A stretch of DNA of 64,000 bases from Geopseudomonas aromaticivorans (GTDB taxonomy: Bacteria; Pseudomonadota; Gammaproteobacteria; Pseudomonadales; Pseudomonadaceae). This document shows, piece by piece, positions 22,176 to 31,709 of the stretch. The translations under genes and the position numbers were made by a program. Location of the stretch: contig NZ_JAHRGL010000001.1 of NCBI RefSeq assembly GCF_019097855.1, positions 62,001-126,000 of the forward strand. The letters run 5' to 3'. Position 1 is the stretch's first letter; every line of letters begins with the position of its first letter. A model generated the notes under the pieces. The model saw only the letters and a list, made by a program, of their open reading frames with translations. It was not told the DNA's origin and ran no database searches.

Positions 22176-22281
22176 GTGCGCGCCACAGGGATGGCAGCGC
22201 GTGCAGCAGCATATGCTGGCCCAGGGCGTGCGACTGAGGATGGTGCCGCGCCACCCCCGGTGATTTCTCACTCCCATAAAC

Positions 22282-22311
22282 ACCGAGGCCCGCACAATGG
22301 CGGGCCTCGGT
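22282..22311. terminator. bidirectional terminator between mksF and thrH
   Basis: A perfect 12-bp stem ACCGAGGCCCGC / GCGGGCCTCGGT with a six-base loop, flanked by TCTT on the plus strand and by TTTATGGGAG on the minus strand. It lies between the two converging genes. Confidence 0.85.
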
Positions 22312-22332
22312 CTTGCTACGGCAGCGCTACCT

Positions 22333-22950
22333 TTACAGGCTGAGGTCGCGCACCGACGCCTTGAGGAACTCCTGCTTGAGGTCCTCGTAGGTGTGCACCG
22401 CCGGGAACTGCGGGAACTCGCGGATCACGTTTTCCGGCGCGTGGAACAGGATGCCGGAGTGGGCCTCGCCGAGCATGGTGGTGTCGTTGTACGAGTCGCC
22501 GGCGGCGATCACCCGGTAGTACAGGCTCTTCAGCGCAATCACCGACTGACGCTTGGGGTCCTTCTGGCGCAGCTGGTAGTCCACTACGCGGTCGGTCTCG
22601 TCGGTGATCAGCTTGTGGCACAGCAGGGTCGGGAAGCCGAGCTGGCGCATCAGCGGCTGGGAGAACTCGTAGAAGGTGTCGGAGAGGATCACCACCTGGA
22701 AGCGCTCGCGCAGCCAGTCGACGAACTCCACCGCGCCGTCCAGCGGCTTGAGGGTGGCGATCACTTCCTGGATGTCGCGCAGCTTCAGGCCGTGCTCGTC
22801 GAGGATGCGCAGACGCTGCTTCATCAGCACGTCGTAGTCAGGAATGTCGCGGGTGGTCGCCTTGAGCGCGTCGATTCCGGTTTTCTCGGCAAAGGCGATC
22901 CAGATTTCCGGGACCAGCACACCCTCGAGATCAAGACAGGCGATTTCCAC
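22333..22950 (-). CDS. thrH: bifunctional phosphoserine phosphatase/homoserine phosphotransferase
   Basis: A 205-residue HAD-superfamily enzyme. ThrH of Pseudomonas dephosphorylates phosphoserine and can transfer the phosphate to homoserine, feeding threonine synthesis. HAD motif I is CLDLEGVLVP with the nucleophile Asp7, motif II is ILSDTFYEF near residue 88 and motif IV is GDSYNDT near 152. The E in place of the second Asp in motif I is a ThrH trait. It is divergent from cysH. Confidence 0.95.
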   Translation of the reverse strand: MEIACLDLEGVLVPEIWIAFAEKTGIDALKATTRDIPDYDVLMKQRLRILDEHGLKLRDIQEVIATLKPLDGAVEFVDWLRERFQVVILSDTFYEFSQPLMRQLGFPTLLCHKLITDETDRVVDYQLRQKDPKRQSVIALKSLYYRVIAAGDSYNDTTMLGEAHSGILFHAPENVIREFPQFPAVHTYEDLKQEFLKASVRDLSL

Positions 22951-23174
22951 AGGGCACTCCTCGATTTAACAGGCAGAAATTGAGGCGGCACTCTAGCGAG
23001 TTGACCGCCCAGGCGCAACGCGGCGCTCGTCGGGCAGCGGAAAATCCAGCGGATAGCGCCTGCTGCATATACCTGGCAGTTAGCACTACAGCTAGATTTG
23101 GTTATTTCAGCGTATAAACGCCTTGCTGTTACCATCTGAGCCACGCATCAGCCACGAATCTACCGGACACCCCG
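22951..23174. promoter_or_regulatory. thrH/cysH divergent intergenic region
   Basis: This 224-bp A/T-rich spacer holds the promoters of both genes. A good -10 box TATAAA at 23113-23118 points to cysH, but the hexamer 17 bp upstream is not like a -35 box, as expected for an activator-dependent promoter; CysB is the obvious candidate because it controls cysteine genes and is encoded nearby. Confidence 0.45.
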
Positions 23175-23909
23175 ATGAGCCAGACCTTCGATGTCGCCAC
23201 CCTGGCGGCCACCTACGCCGACAAATCCCCGCAGGAAGTGCTCAAGCTCGCCTTCGAGCATTTCGGCGACGAGCTGTGGATCTCCTTCAGCGGCGCCGAG
23301 GACGTGGTGCTGGTGGACATGGCCTGGAAGCTGAACAAGAACGTCAAGGTGTTCAGCCTCGACACCGGCCGCCTGCACGCGCAGACCTACCGCTTCATCG
23401 AGCAGGTACGCGAACACTACGGCATCCAGATCGAGGTGCTCTCCCCGGACGCGCGCCTGCTCGAGCCGCTGGTGCGCGAGAAGGGCCTGTTCAGCTTCTA
23501 CAAGGACGGCCATGGCGAGTGCTGCGGCATCCGCAAGATCGAGCCGCTCAAGCGCAAGCTGGCCACCGTGAAGGCCTGGGCCACCGGCCAGCGCCGCGAC
23601 CAGAGCCCCGGCACCCGCAGCCAGGTGGCCGTGCTCGAGCTGGACGGTGCCTTCTCCACCGCCGACAAACCGCTGTACAAGTTCAACCCGCTGGCCAACA
23701 TGAGCAGCGAGGAAGTGTGGGGCTACATCCGCATGCTGGAGGTCCCCTACAACCCGCTGCACGAGCAGGGCTTCATCAGCATCGGCTGCGAGCCCTGCAC
23801 CCGCCCGGTGCTGCCCAACCAGCACGAGCGCGAGGGACGCTGGTGGTGGGAGGAAGCTACCCACAAGGAATGCGGCCTGCACGCCGGCAACCTGATCGCC
23901 AAGAACTGA
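23175..23909 (+). CDS. cysH: adenylyl-sulfate (APS) reductase
   Basis: A 244-residue sulfonucleotide reductase that makes sulfite from activated sulfate in assimilatory sulfur metabolism. The cysteines that bind a [4Fe-4S] cluster, Cys116-Cys117 in ECCGIRK and Cys205/Cys208 in GCEPC, show it uses APS rather than PAPS as in E. coli. The C-terminal catalytic Cys is in KECGLHAG. The PP-loop is SFSGAED. Residues 4-30 are the usual Pseudomonas N-terminus. It is convergent with cysB and ends at a strong shared terminator. Confidence 0.96.
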   Translation: MSQTFDVATLAATYADKSPQEVLKLAFEHFGDELWISFSGAEDVVLVDMAWKLNKNVKVFSLDTGRLHAQTYRFIEQVREHYGIQIEVLSPDARLLEPLVREKGLFSFYKDGHGECCGIRKIEPLKRKLATVKAWATGQRRDQSPGTRSQVAVLELDGAFSTADKPLYKFNPLANMSSEEVWGYIRMLEVPYNPLHEQGFISIGCEPCTRPVLPNQHEREGRWWWEEATHKECGLHAGNLIAKN

Positions 23910-23928
23910 CGGCGAGCCCCTGAAAGCG

Positions 23929-23958
23929 AAAAGCCCGACTCAGCGAGTCGGGCTTTTT
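23929..23958. terminator. bidirectional terminator between cysH and cysB
   Basis: A perfect 13-bp stem AAAAGCCCGACTC / GAGTCGGGCTTTT with a three-base loop. The stem ends in a T-run on both strands, so it can end both cysH and cysB transcripts. Confidence 0.92.
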
Positions 23959-23977
23959 CATTCCAGGCTGGAAAACC

Positions 23978-24961
<984 letters not shown>

Positions 24962-25020
24962 TCAAAGCAGAAATTGGCCGGACGGCTGCCGGTAGCGGCC
25001 GCCTCTTATAACCACAATAG

Positions 25021-25048
25021 ACTATATTTTTTCATATTAGACGAAAAA
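25021..25048 (-). promoter_or_regulatory. candidate cysB promoter
   Basis: On the minus strand TTTTTC (25048-25043), a 16-bp spacer and TATAGT (25026-25021), in a conspicuously A/T-rich stretch about 70 bp before the cysB start. The -35 box is poor and the assignment rests mainly on the -10 box and base composition. Confidence 0.4.
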
Positions 25049-25066
25049 TGTTGTTTTGTGCGTGCG

Positions 25067-25564
25067 TCAATGCTCGGCGGGCTCTTCCGGCAGGATGGGC
25101 ACCAGATAGACAGGCACGCGCCCCTGCTGCAGCAGCCGCAGGCAGGTACGCCCCAGTGCCGAACAGGCGGGCATGCTCTGGCTGTGCGAGCCGATCACGA
25201 TGAGGTCGACCGCCAGATCCTGTGCCTCCTGCAGGATCACCTGCGGCGGGTCGCCGAGCTGCACCCGCACCGCACGGATCGGCACGCTTTCCCCGTCGCT
25301 TTCCCGCAATTCGTCGCAGAAGCCTTCGAACACCCGCTGCTCGATGCCCGCCATCACGCTGTCCACCCCGCGCAGGCGCAGATCGTTGTAGCTGGCGGCA
25401 TCCAGATAGGTCTGCAGTACCGATTCGGCGAACAGGCCGAGCGGCTCGACCACATGCAGGACATAGAGATCGGCGCGATGGGTACGCGCCAGCAACAGGG
25501 CGTGCTGCAGCACGTAGGGGGCAAACAGTCCGAGGTCGGTGGCGTAGAGGATGGAACGGATCAT
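25067..25564 (-). CDS. universal stress protein family
   Basis: A 165-residue single-domain UspA-like protein. It starts MIRSILYATDLGLFAPYVLQHALLLARTH and has the C-terminal DLIVIGSHSQS loop where ATP-binding members carry a G-2x-G-9x-G(S/T) motif; here the glycines are partly replaced (GSHSQSMPACSALGRTCL), so nucleotide binding is uncertain. GGAGG five bases before the ATG supports this start over the GTG one codon earlier. It lies between cysB and the ketopantoate-reductase-like gene, all leftward. Confidence 0.85.
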   Translation of the reverse strand: MIRSILYATDLGLFAPYVLQHALLLARTHRADLYVLHVVEPLGLFAESVLQTYLDAASYNDLRLRGVDSVMAGIEQRVFEGFCDELRESDGESVPIRAVRVQLGDPPQVILQEAQDLAVDLIVIGSHSQSMPACSALGRTCLRLLQQGRVPVYLVPILPEEPAEH

Positions 25565-25693
25565 CACGCCTCCGCTGGCGAGGTTTTTGCAATTCCTCCT
25601 CAGCGTAGCAGGCGTTTATTCGCGCACCCGCTGGCCACGCCGTGCGGTACATGGCTACCGGGAACAGTGGCCCACCTGATATCGGATGCCGTC

Positions 25694-26647
25694 CTATTGC
25701 TGCGCCGTAGCCTGCAGGAAAGCCAGTGCCTGATAGAGCATGCGCACCCGCGGCATGTCGACACCCGCCGCCGCTGCGGCAGCCAGTGGCGCGGCATACA
25801 GCGCCGGCAGCTCGGCCTCCCGACGCTGCGCGAAGTCGTGGTACATGCTCGGCAGGTAGTCGGGCATGCGGTCGGTGTAGGCCAGCAGCTTCTGCGCATA
25901 GTTGTCCGGCAGGCTGTAGCCGCAGGCCAAGGCGGCATCCACCACCTCCTGCATCAGCGCCTGCAGCAGCGCGCGACTGTCCGGGTTGGCCATCAGCGGC
26001 CGGGTGGAGCTGTGCAGCAGCACCGACAGGCCGTTGTACGGCACGTTCCACACCAGTTTCTGCCAGCGGGCCTGGATCAGATCGGCGATCACGCTGGACT
26101 CGATGCCCGCCTCGCGCAGCCAGGTCACGCCCTGCTCGAGCAGCGCCTGGCGCTCCTCTGCAGTCGCCGGGCCGCTGTGATAGCCGAGATTGCACACGCC
26201 CTGGGACTGATGCACCACCAGCCCCGGCGCCTCGCGATGGGCGCAGATGAAGCACAAGCCGCCGAGCAGGTGCAGCGACGCCGGCAGCAGTGGACGCAGC
26301 GCGTCCTCCACCCCCAGGCCGTTCTGCAGCAGCACCACCTTCGCCCCCGGCGCCGCCACCTGCGCGATGAGGGGCGCCAGCTCGCGGTTGCTGGTGGTCT
26401 TGGCGCCAACCAGCAGCCAATCGCAGGGTGGCATCGCGGCCGCCTCGCGCCAGGCATTGACCTGCGGCAGATGCAACTCGCCGAGCTGAGCATGACGCAC
26501 GCGCAGACCGTCGCGGGCGACCGCCGCGTATTCGCTGCGCAGCAGGAAATGCACCTCGAAACCGGCACGCGCCAGCATCAGGCCGTAGTAACCACCGATG
26601 GCACCGGTACCGATGATGCCGATGCGCGGACGAGCGGATTCGCTCAT
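25694..26647 (-). CDS. 2-dehydropantoate 2-reductase family protein
   Basis: A 317-residue ApbA/PanE-family oxidoreductase. The N-terminal Rossmann motif GIIGTGAIGGYYG (about residues 10-22) binds NADPH, and a helical C-terminal domain begins near 180 (QARWQKLVWNVPYNGLSVLL, with the catalytic Lys). The family reduces ketopantoate to pantoate, but Pseudomonas genomes usually hold several paralogues, so the substrate of this copy is not certain. A GGAG ribosome site 8 bases upstream fixes the ATG at 26647. Confidence 0.85.
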   Translation of the reverse strand: MSESARPRIGIIGTGAIGGYYGLMLARAGFEVHFLLRSEYAAVARDGLRVRHAQLGELHLPQVNAWREAAAMPPCDWLLVGAKTTSNRELAPLIAQVAAPGAKVVLLQNGLGVEDALRPLLPASLHLLGGLCFICAHREAPGLVVHQSQGVCNLGYHSGPATAEERQALLEQGVTWLREAGIESSVIADLIQARWQKLVWNVPYNGLSVLLHSSTRPLMANPDSRALLQALMQEVVDAALACGYSLPDNYAQKLLAYTDRMPDYLPSMYHDFAQRREAELPALYAAPLAAAAAAGVDMPRVRMLYQALAFLQATAQQ

Positions 26648-26919
26648 GGCAATGCTCCTCAACAAGGGGATCGCGCACTATCCATGGCCGGCGCCAGCGC
26701 AGGCAAGACGCCCGCAGAGAAAATCACCGCTGATCGCACACTGATGTGGCGCCACGAAGCTGCCGAACGGCTGCTTCAAGCCCGGAAAAACTGCAAGTCT
26801 TTATTGTGAAGCGGCGGCCGAAAGCGTTAAGGTTCTGGCATCCCGTTGCCCCTATTTGCTGCGCTCCGCCACGGGCCTGGCTGGCGGACGGCATCCGTGA
26901 CCTGACGAGTAGTAACACG

Positions 26920-27996
26920 ATGGCTGATTTACCGATCGACGACCTTAACATCGCCTCCAACGAGGCGCTGATCACCCCCGACCAGCTCAAGCAAGAACTC
27001 CCCCTCACCGATACCGCCCGCCACACCGTGAGCCATGGCCGCCAGGTGGTCCGCGACATTCTCGACGGCAAGGATCACCGCCTGTTCGTGGTGGTCGGCC
27101 CCTGCTCGATCCACGACATCAAGGCCGCGCACGAATATGCCGAGCGTCTCAAGGGGCTGGCTGCCGAGGTCTCCGACACCCTGTACCTGATCATGCGCGT
27201 GTACTTCGAGAAGCCGCGCACCACCGTCGGCTGGAAGGGCCTGATCAACGACCCGTACCTCGACGACTCGTTCAAGATCCAGGACGGCCTGCACATCGGC
27301 CGCAAACTGCTCTGCGACCTGGCCGAGATGGGCCTGCCGACCGCCACCGAAGCCCTCGACCCGATCTCCCCGCAGTACCTGCAGGACCTGATCAGCTGGT
27401 CGGCCATCGGCGCGCGCACCACCGAATCGCAGACCCACCGCGAAATGGCCTCCGGCCTGTCCTCGGCAGTCGGCTTCAAGAACGGCACCGACGGCGGCCT
27501 GACCGTGGCGATCAACGCCCTGCAGTCTGTTTCCAGCCCGCACCGCTTCCTCGGCCTCAACCAGCAAGGCCAGGTATCGATCGTCACCACCAAGGGTAAC
27601 CGCTACGGCCACGTGGTCCTGCGCGGCGGCAGTGGCAAGCCGAACTACGATTCGGTCAGCGTCGCCCTGTGCGAGCAGGAACTGACCAAGGCCGGCATTC
27701 GCCCGAACATCATGGTCGACTGCAGCCACGCCAACTCCAACAAGGACCCGGCCCTGCAGCCGCTGGTGATGGAAAACGTCGCCAACCAGATCCTCGAGGG
27801 CAACAACTCGATCATCGGCCTGATGGTGGAAAGCAACCTGGGCTGGGGCAACCAGTCGATTCCGAAGAATCTCTGCGAACTCAAGTACGGCGTGTCCGTC
27901 ACCGATGCCTGCATCGACTGGGACAGCACGGAAAAGACCCTGCGCAGCATGCATGCCAAGCTCAAGGACGTTCTGCCCAAGCGCCAGCGCGGCTGA
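26920..27996 (+). CDS. 3-deoxy-7-phosphoheptulonate (DAHP) synthase, class I
   Basis: A 358-residue class I-alpha DAHP synthase (AroF/AroG/AroH family), catalysing the first step of the shikimate pathway from PEP and erythrose 4-phosphate. VVVGPCSIHD near residue 55, KPRTTVGWKG near 98, the metal and substrate residues in GRKL, HRFLGL and DCSHANSNKD are all in place. Which aromatic end product inhibits it cannot be told from sequence. The open frame extends 58 codons upstream, but MADLPIDDLNI at 26920 is the normal start. A strong terminator follows. Confidence 0.95.
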   Translation: MADLPIDDLNIASNEALITPDQLKQELPLTDTARHTVSHGRQVVRDILDGKDHRLFVVVGPCSIHDIKAAHEYAERLKGLAAEVSDTLYLIMRVYFEKPRTTVGWKGLINDPYLDDSFKIQDGLHIGRKLLCDLAEMGLPTATEALDPISPQYLQDLISWSAIGARTTESQTHREMASGLSSAVGFKNGTDGGLTVAINALQSVSSPHRFLGLNQQGQVSIVTTKGNRYGHVVLRGGSGKPNYDSVSVALCEQELTKAGIRPNIMVDCSHANSNKDPALQPLVMENVANQILEGNNSIIGLMVESNLGWGNQSIPKNLCELKYGVSVTDACIDWDSTEKTLRSMHAKLKDVLPKRQRG

Positions 27997-28034
27997 TCGG
28001 GCGACAGCCACCCAACAGCCGGGCGCGTGACCTT

Positions 28035-28068
28035 ATGCCAGTCAGTCATACTGACTGGCATTTTCTTT
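28035..28068. terminator. terminator between DAHP synthase and GNAT gene
   Basis: A perfect 12-bp stem ATGCCAGTCAGT / ACTGACTGGCAT with a three-base loop, followed by TTTTCTTT on the plus strand. It lies 38 bp after the DAHP synthase stop and before the end of the converging GNAT gene. Confidence 0.9.
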
Positions 28069-28079
28069 GCCCCCGCCCC

Positions 28080-28364
28080 TCACCCCTGGCGCTCGCCCTT
28101 GCGCTGGCGGCGCTCCAGGTAGCGCTCCACGTAGGAGCAGGATGGAATGACCGTATAGCCACGGCCTTCGGCGAACTGCAGCGCCTGCTCAGTCAGCGCT
28201 GCCGCCACCCCGTGCCCGCGCAGAGCATCGGGGACGAAGGTACGGTAGATATCGATGGTCTGCTTGCCCAGATCCATATAGGACAAGTAGGCACGGTGAC
28301 CATCCACCGTCACCTCGAATTGCTTGCCTGCCAGATCATGCTGAATGGACAGTGGCTCGCTCAT
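28080..28364 (-). CDS. small GNAT-type N-acetyltransferase (YidJ/YjdJ-like)
   Basis: A 94-residue short acetyltransferase of the PF14542 type, which lacks the N-terminal part of full-size GNAT enzymes. The acetyl-CoA loop is visible as VPDALRGHGVAAALTEQAL (about residues 44-62, variant of the R/Q-x-x-G-x-G/A motif). The substrate is unknown. AAGGAGA lies about 9 bases before the ATG at 28364; the longer frame to 28466 has no supporting ribosome site. Confidence 0.8.
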   Translation of the reverse strand: MSEPLSIQHDLAGKQFEVTVDGHRAYLSYMDLGKQTIDIYRTFVPDALRGHGVAAALTEQALQFAEGRGYTVIPSCSYVERYLERRQRKGERQG

Positions 28365-28636
28365 CACAACTCTCTCCTTACGCTGCACATCGGTCGCAGG
28401 CTGCCTCGCGCAGTTGGACAACCGGACCCCGGGCAAGTGCCATGGGCCAATCGGGACAGCTGGCACATGATTATTTTTTAAACAATATCAATGTACTAAA
28501 TGCGGACAAAGACAAAAATTTCGGCTTGCCTTGCCTTCGAAACGTTTACTTACTAGAACTAATGCGTACTATATAACCCAGCAGATTTCCCCGTGAGGGA
28601 AATTGCATCACGGAAATCCACCCAAAGGGGAACACT
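28365..28636 (+). promoter_or_regulatory. oprI upstream region and leader
   Basis: This 272-bp gap becomes strikingly A/T-rich from about 28465. A candidate promoter for oprI is TTTACT (28545-28550), a 16-bp spacer and TACTAT (28567-28572), overlapping TATATAA. This gives a leader of about 60 bases ending in AAAGGGGAA before the ATG. Such a strong-looking promoter fits a very abundant lipoprotein. Confidence 0.6.
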
Positions 28637-28888
28637 ATGAACAACGTTCTGAAAATTTCCGCTCTGACCCTGGCCGCCATCCTGGCTACCGGTTGCAGCA
28701 GCATGTCCAAAGAAACCGAAGCTCGTCTGACCGCTACCGAAGACGCCGCTGCCCGCGCTCAAGCTCGTGCCGACGAAGCCTACCGCAAGGCTGACGAAGC
28801 TCTGGCCGCCGCTCAGAAGGCTCAGCAGACCGCTGACGAAGCCAACGAGCGCGCTCTGCGCATGCTGGAAAAAGCCAGCCGCAAGTAA
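28637..28888 (+). CDS. oprI: major outer-membrane (murein) lipoprotein OprI
   Basis: An 83-residue Lpp-like lipoprotein. The signal peptide ends in a lipobox (A-T-G-Cys20), and the mature chain is one continuous helix with heptad Ala/Leu repeats that should form the coiled-coil trimer joining outer membrane and peptidoglycan. It ends in Arg-Lys; a terminal lysine is the peptidoglycan attachment point in Lpp. Codon use is shifted to GCT, CGT and GAA forms, unlike its GC-rich neighbours, as expected for very high expression. It is preceded by AAAGGGGAA and followed by an efficient terminator. Confidence 0.97.
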   Translation: MNNVLKISALTLAAILATGCSSMSKETEARLTATEDAAARAQARADEAYRKADEALAAAQKAQQTADEANERALRMLEKASRK

Positions 28889-28914
28889 TAGGTCTTCCGA
28901 CCTGCTATTTGCAG

Positions 28915-28942
28915 AAGCCGACCCGCGAGGGTCGGCTTTTTT
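28915..28942 (+). terminator. oprI terminator
   Basis: A perfect 10-bp stem AAGCCGACCC / GGGTCGGCTT with a GCGA tetraloop and a six-T run. A smaller hairpin (AGGTC-TTCC-GACCT) lies just before it, directly after the stop codon. Confidence 0.93.
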
Positions 28943-28999
28943 ATTGCCCGCCGAAACGACCAGCAGTATGTACTCCACTGCAATAATCTGGCGGCAATA

Positions 29000-29034
29000 A
29001 AAAGCCCGCGGCAGCAAAACTGCAGCGGGCTTTT
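29000..29034 (-). terminator. terminator of the L,D-transpeptidase gene
   Basis: A 10-bp stem AAAAGCCCGC / GCGGGCTTTT with an upper GCAG/CTGC extension across one mismatch, followed on the minus strand by a T-run. It starts 15 bp after the stop of the leftward gene. Confidence 0.85.
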
Positions 29035-29048
29035 CCGGCCAGCGACGG

Positions 29049-30005
29049 CTAGTGCGCTGCCGCGCTGGCTACCTGCTCTCGCGGGGCAGCGATCTCCACC
29101 GGCAAGCCATCCTCGGCGGCCACCACTTCGCGCACCACTTCCCAGTCCAGGCGCGCATCATCCTTGAGATCATCACGCTTGAGCAGCGCATTGATCACTT
29201 CGGTGTGCTTGTCGACCACCGACGGTTCGCCATGATCGTCCAGCGGCGTGTGCGCCTCCAGATACACCTTGCCGCCAGCTACGCCGAACTTGTACGGCTG
29301 GTTGATGATGCGCAGCGGTGTTCCCACCGGCGCCATCTTGGCCAGCTCCAGGACGTTGTGGTTGAGCATGCGGAAGCAGCCGTGGCTGACGCGCATGCCG
29401 ATGCCGAACTTCTTGTTCGAGCCATGGATCAGGTAGCCGGGTGTGCCCAGAGTGAACTTGAACGGCCCCAGCGGGTTGTCCGGCCCGGCCGGCACCACCG
29501 CTGGCAGCGGATCACCCTCGGCGGCGTGCTCCTTGCGGATCGAGGCAGGCGGCGTCCAGCTCGGATTCGGCGTCTTCGCGATGATGGAGGTATTGGTGAT
29601 CGGCGAACCCCAGCCCTCGCGGCCAATGCCCAGCGGGTAGGTATGCACCACGTTCTGCCCCTTGGGGAAGTAGTACATGCGGTATTCGGCCAGGTTGATC
29701 ACGATGCCTTCACGGGGCCCCGGCGGCAGGATGAAACGGGTCGGCAGGATGATTTCGGTACCCACACCCGGCAGCCAGGGATCGACCCCCGGGTTGGCGG
29801 CGACCATCTCCAGATAGCCCAGATCGTTGGCCGTACCGATATCGGCGAAGGTATCTTCGTACTTGGCCTTGATCACCTGCAGCTGGCCAACGACATCCTC
29901 GCCAGGCGGCGGCAGAGGCAGCTCCAGCGCGCTGGCAGGTGCGGCCAGCAGCAGTGCGGCCAGGCTGGCCAGCATGGGGCGAACGGCAACAACACGCGAG
30001 AACAT
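29049..30005 (-). CDS. L,D-transpeptidase (ErfK/YbiS/YcfS type)
   Basis: A 318-residue periplasmic enzyme. A signal peptide (1 to about 27, ASA cleavage) precedes a LysM-like segment (about 40-95) and the YkuD catalytic domain, whose signature reads HG at 194-195 and SHGCFRM with the catalytic Cys210. Enzymes of this group link peptidoglycan stem peptides to each other or to Lpp. Its neighbour oprI encodes the Lpp-like lipoprotein, so anchoring OprI is a reasonable guess. The start MFSRVVAVRP is chosen for the signal peptide; the longer open frame upstream is not supported. Confidence 0.92.
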   Translation of the reverse strand: MFSRVVAVRPMLASLAALLLAAPASALELPLPPPGEDVVGQLQVIKAKYEDTFADIGTANDLGYLEMVAANPGVDPWLPGVGTEIILPTRFILPPGPREGIVINLAEYRMYYFPKGQNVVHTYPLGIGREGWGSPITNTSIIAKTPNPSWTPPASIRKEHAAEGDPLPAVVPAGPDNPLGPFKFTLGTPGYLIHGSNKKFGIGMRVSHGCFRMLNHNVLELAKMAPVGTPLRIINQPYKFGVAGGKVYLEAHTPLDDHGEPSVVDKHTEVINALLKRDDLKDDARLDWEVVREVVAAEDGLPVEIAAPREQVASAAAH

Positions 30006-30070
30006 CGGTAATACCTGAGTAAATTGAACGATCAAATATTGTACACCGGCACCAGTGACAGGCGCGAGAA

Positions 30071-30352
30071 TCAGCGCACTGGCCAATCCCGCGGCAGGCC
30101 GTGGCGCTCGGCGCGCAGGCGCTGCAGACAGGCCGAGCACAACCGGCGGTCCTTGAGCGTGCCCCTGTCCAGCACCTCCCAGAGCGGATGCGCCGGCAAC
30201 AGGCTGCCGCACAGGGTATGGTCGCCCGGGTCGCCCAGCTCCAGCTGCCGCGCGACCAGGTGCATGCGCACTTCCTGACAGGCGAACAGGTCCAGTTGCT
30301 CGTCGGGAACGAGCAAGCGGTAGGCATACAGGGACCAGGATTGGCGCGACAT
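30071..30352 (-). CDS. hypothetical protein with CxxC motif
   Basis: A 93-residue protein of unknown function, between the L,D-transpeptidase and tesA on the same strand. It begins MSRQSWSLYAYRLLVPDEQLDLF and has cysteines in FACQEV, TLCGSL and RLCSACLQRL; the last forms a CxxC pair that might bind zinc or be redox-active. No signal peptide or membrane segment is visible. I recall a similar small gene at this place in P. aeruginosa, which argues that it is real, but no function is known to me. Confidence 0.6.
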   Translation of the reverse strand: MSRQSWSLYAYRLLVPDEQLDLFACQEVRMHLVARQLELGDPGDHTLCGSLLPAHPLWEVLDRGTLKDRRLCSACLQRLRAERHGLPRDWPVR

Positions 30353-30412
30353 CGAGGGCTCCGGGGCGGCGCGGCGCGCAACCTTAGCCGAAAGCCTCCG
30401 ACGGGAAAAGGG

Positions 30413-31018
30413 TCAGAGCAGCGGTTGCAGCGTCGGCCAGAGATTTTCCAGCAGAATCGGCTGGGCGGCAGCCGTCGGATGGATGCCGTCGCCCTGCACC
30501 ATGCCGTCGACGCCACCCACCCCCTTGAGGAAGAACGGCACCAGCGGCACCTGCTTGCGTTCGGCCAGCTCGACATACACCTGCTCGAAGGCACGGGTGT
30601 AGCGTGGGCCGTAGTTGGGCGGCAGCTTCATGCCCAGCAGCAGCACCTCTGCCCCGGCGGCGCGGCTCTGCGCAATCATCGCGGCAAGATTCTGTTGCAA
30701 TTGCAGCGGCGGCTGGCCACGCAGCCCATCGTTGCCGCCCAGTTCGATCAGCACCAACTGCGGAGCATGCGCCTCGAGCAGCGCCGGCAGGCGGGAGAGC
30801 CCGCCGGCACTGGTGTCGCCGCTCACCGAAGCGTTCACCACCCGCCAGTCGGGCGCCTCGCGCTGCAGGCGCGAGGCCAGCAGACTGACCCAGCCGTCGC
30901 GGGTTTCCAGGCCGAAAGCCGCGCTGATACTATCGCCGACGACCAGCAAGGTTCCCGCCGCCGCATTCTGGGCCAGCAACAGCAGTCCCAGACAGCCGCG
31001 CAACAACCATGTACGCAT
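30413..31018 (-). CDS. tesA: acyl-CoA thioesterase I / arylesterase TesA
   Basis: A 201-residue SGNH hydrolase exported to the periplasm: signal peptide to about residue 21 (NAAAG), block I GDSIS with the catalytic Ser30, block III GGND and block V DGIHP with the Asp-His pair. The family hydrolyses thioesters, aryl esters and lysophospholipids. A second ATG four codons upstream overlaps the start of ybbA on the opposite strand; MRTWLLRG gives the usual length. The tesA-ybbA-ybbP arrangement is conserved from E. coli to Pseudomonas. Confidence 0.95.
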   Translation of the reverse strand: MRTWLLRGCLGLLLLAQNAAAGTLLVVGDSISAAFGLETRDGWVSLLASRLQREAPDWRVVNASVSGDTSAGGLSRLPALLEAHAPQLVLIELGGNDGLRGQPPLQLQQNLAAMIAQSRAAGAEVLLLGMKLPPNYGPRYTRAFEQVYVELAERKQVPLVPFFLKGVGGVDGMVQGDGIHPTAAAQPILLENLWPTLQPLL

Positions 31019-31028
31019 CGGATTCTCC

Positions 31029-31709
31029 ATGAGCGCCAGCATTCTCAATGCGCGAAACCTTAGCAAAGTGGTCGACAGCGCGGAAGGCGCGTTGACCATC
31101 CTCGACGATCTCAGCCTGGAGCTGAAGCGCGGCGACAGCCTGGCCATCGTCGGCCGCTCCGGATCGGGCAAATCCACCCTGCTCGGCCTGCTCGCCGGCC
31201 TCGACCAGCCCAGCAGCGGCGAAGTGCAGCTGGCCGGCCACGCCCTCTCCCGCCTCGACGAGGACCAGCGCGCCCGCGTGCGCGCCGAGCACGTCGGCTT
31301 CGTGTTCCAGTCGTTCCAGCTGATCGACAGCCTCACCGCGCTGGAGAACGTCATGTTGCCGCTGGAGCTGGAAGGCCGCGCCGATGCCCGGCAGAGCGCA
31401 CGCAGCCTGCTCGAGCGGGTCGGCCTTGGCCAGCGCTTGAGCCACTACCCGCGCCAGCTCTCCGGCGGCGAACAGCAGCGCGTGGCGATCGCCCGCGCCT
31501 TTGTCGGCCAGCCGGACATCCTGTTCGCCGACGAACCCACCGGCAACCTCGACAGCCAGACCGGCGAGCGCATCAGCGACCTGCTGTTCCAGCTCAACCA
31601 CGAACACGGCACCACCCTGGTGCTGGTCACCCACGACGCCCGCCTGGCCGCACGCTGCCAGGGCCAGCTGCGCCTGGAAGGTGGGCGCCGCGTAGAGACG
31701 CTGGACTGA
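31029..31709 (+). CDS. ybbA: ABC transporter ATP-binding protein YbbA
   Basis: A 226-residue ATPase of the LolD/MacB type. Walker A is GRSGSGKST (about residue 43), the Q-loop is FVFQSFQL, the signature LSGGEQQR and Walker B ILFADEPTGNLD. It pairs with the large FtsX-type permease that follows with a one-base overlap (TGATG). The substrate is unknown; neighbouring tesA suggests a link to lipids or periplasmic esters but this is only gene order. Confidence 0.93.
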   Translation: MSASILNARNLSKVVDSAEGALTILDDLSLELKRGDSLAIVGRSGSGKSTLLGLLAGLDQPSSGEVQLAGHALSRLDEDQRARVRAEHVGFVFQSFQLIDSLTALENVMLPLELEGRADARQSARSLLERVGLGQRLSHYPRQLSGGEQQRVAIARAFVGQPDILFADEPTGNLDSQTGERISDLLFQLNHEHGTTLVLVTHDARLAARCQGQLRLEGGRRVETLD

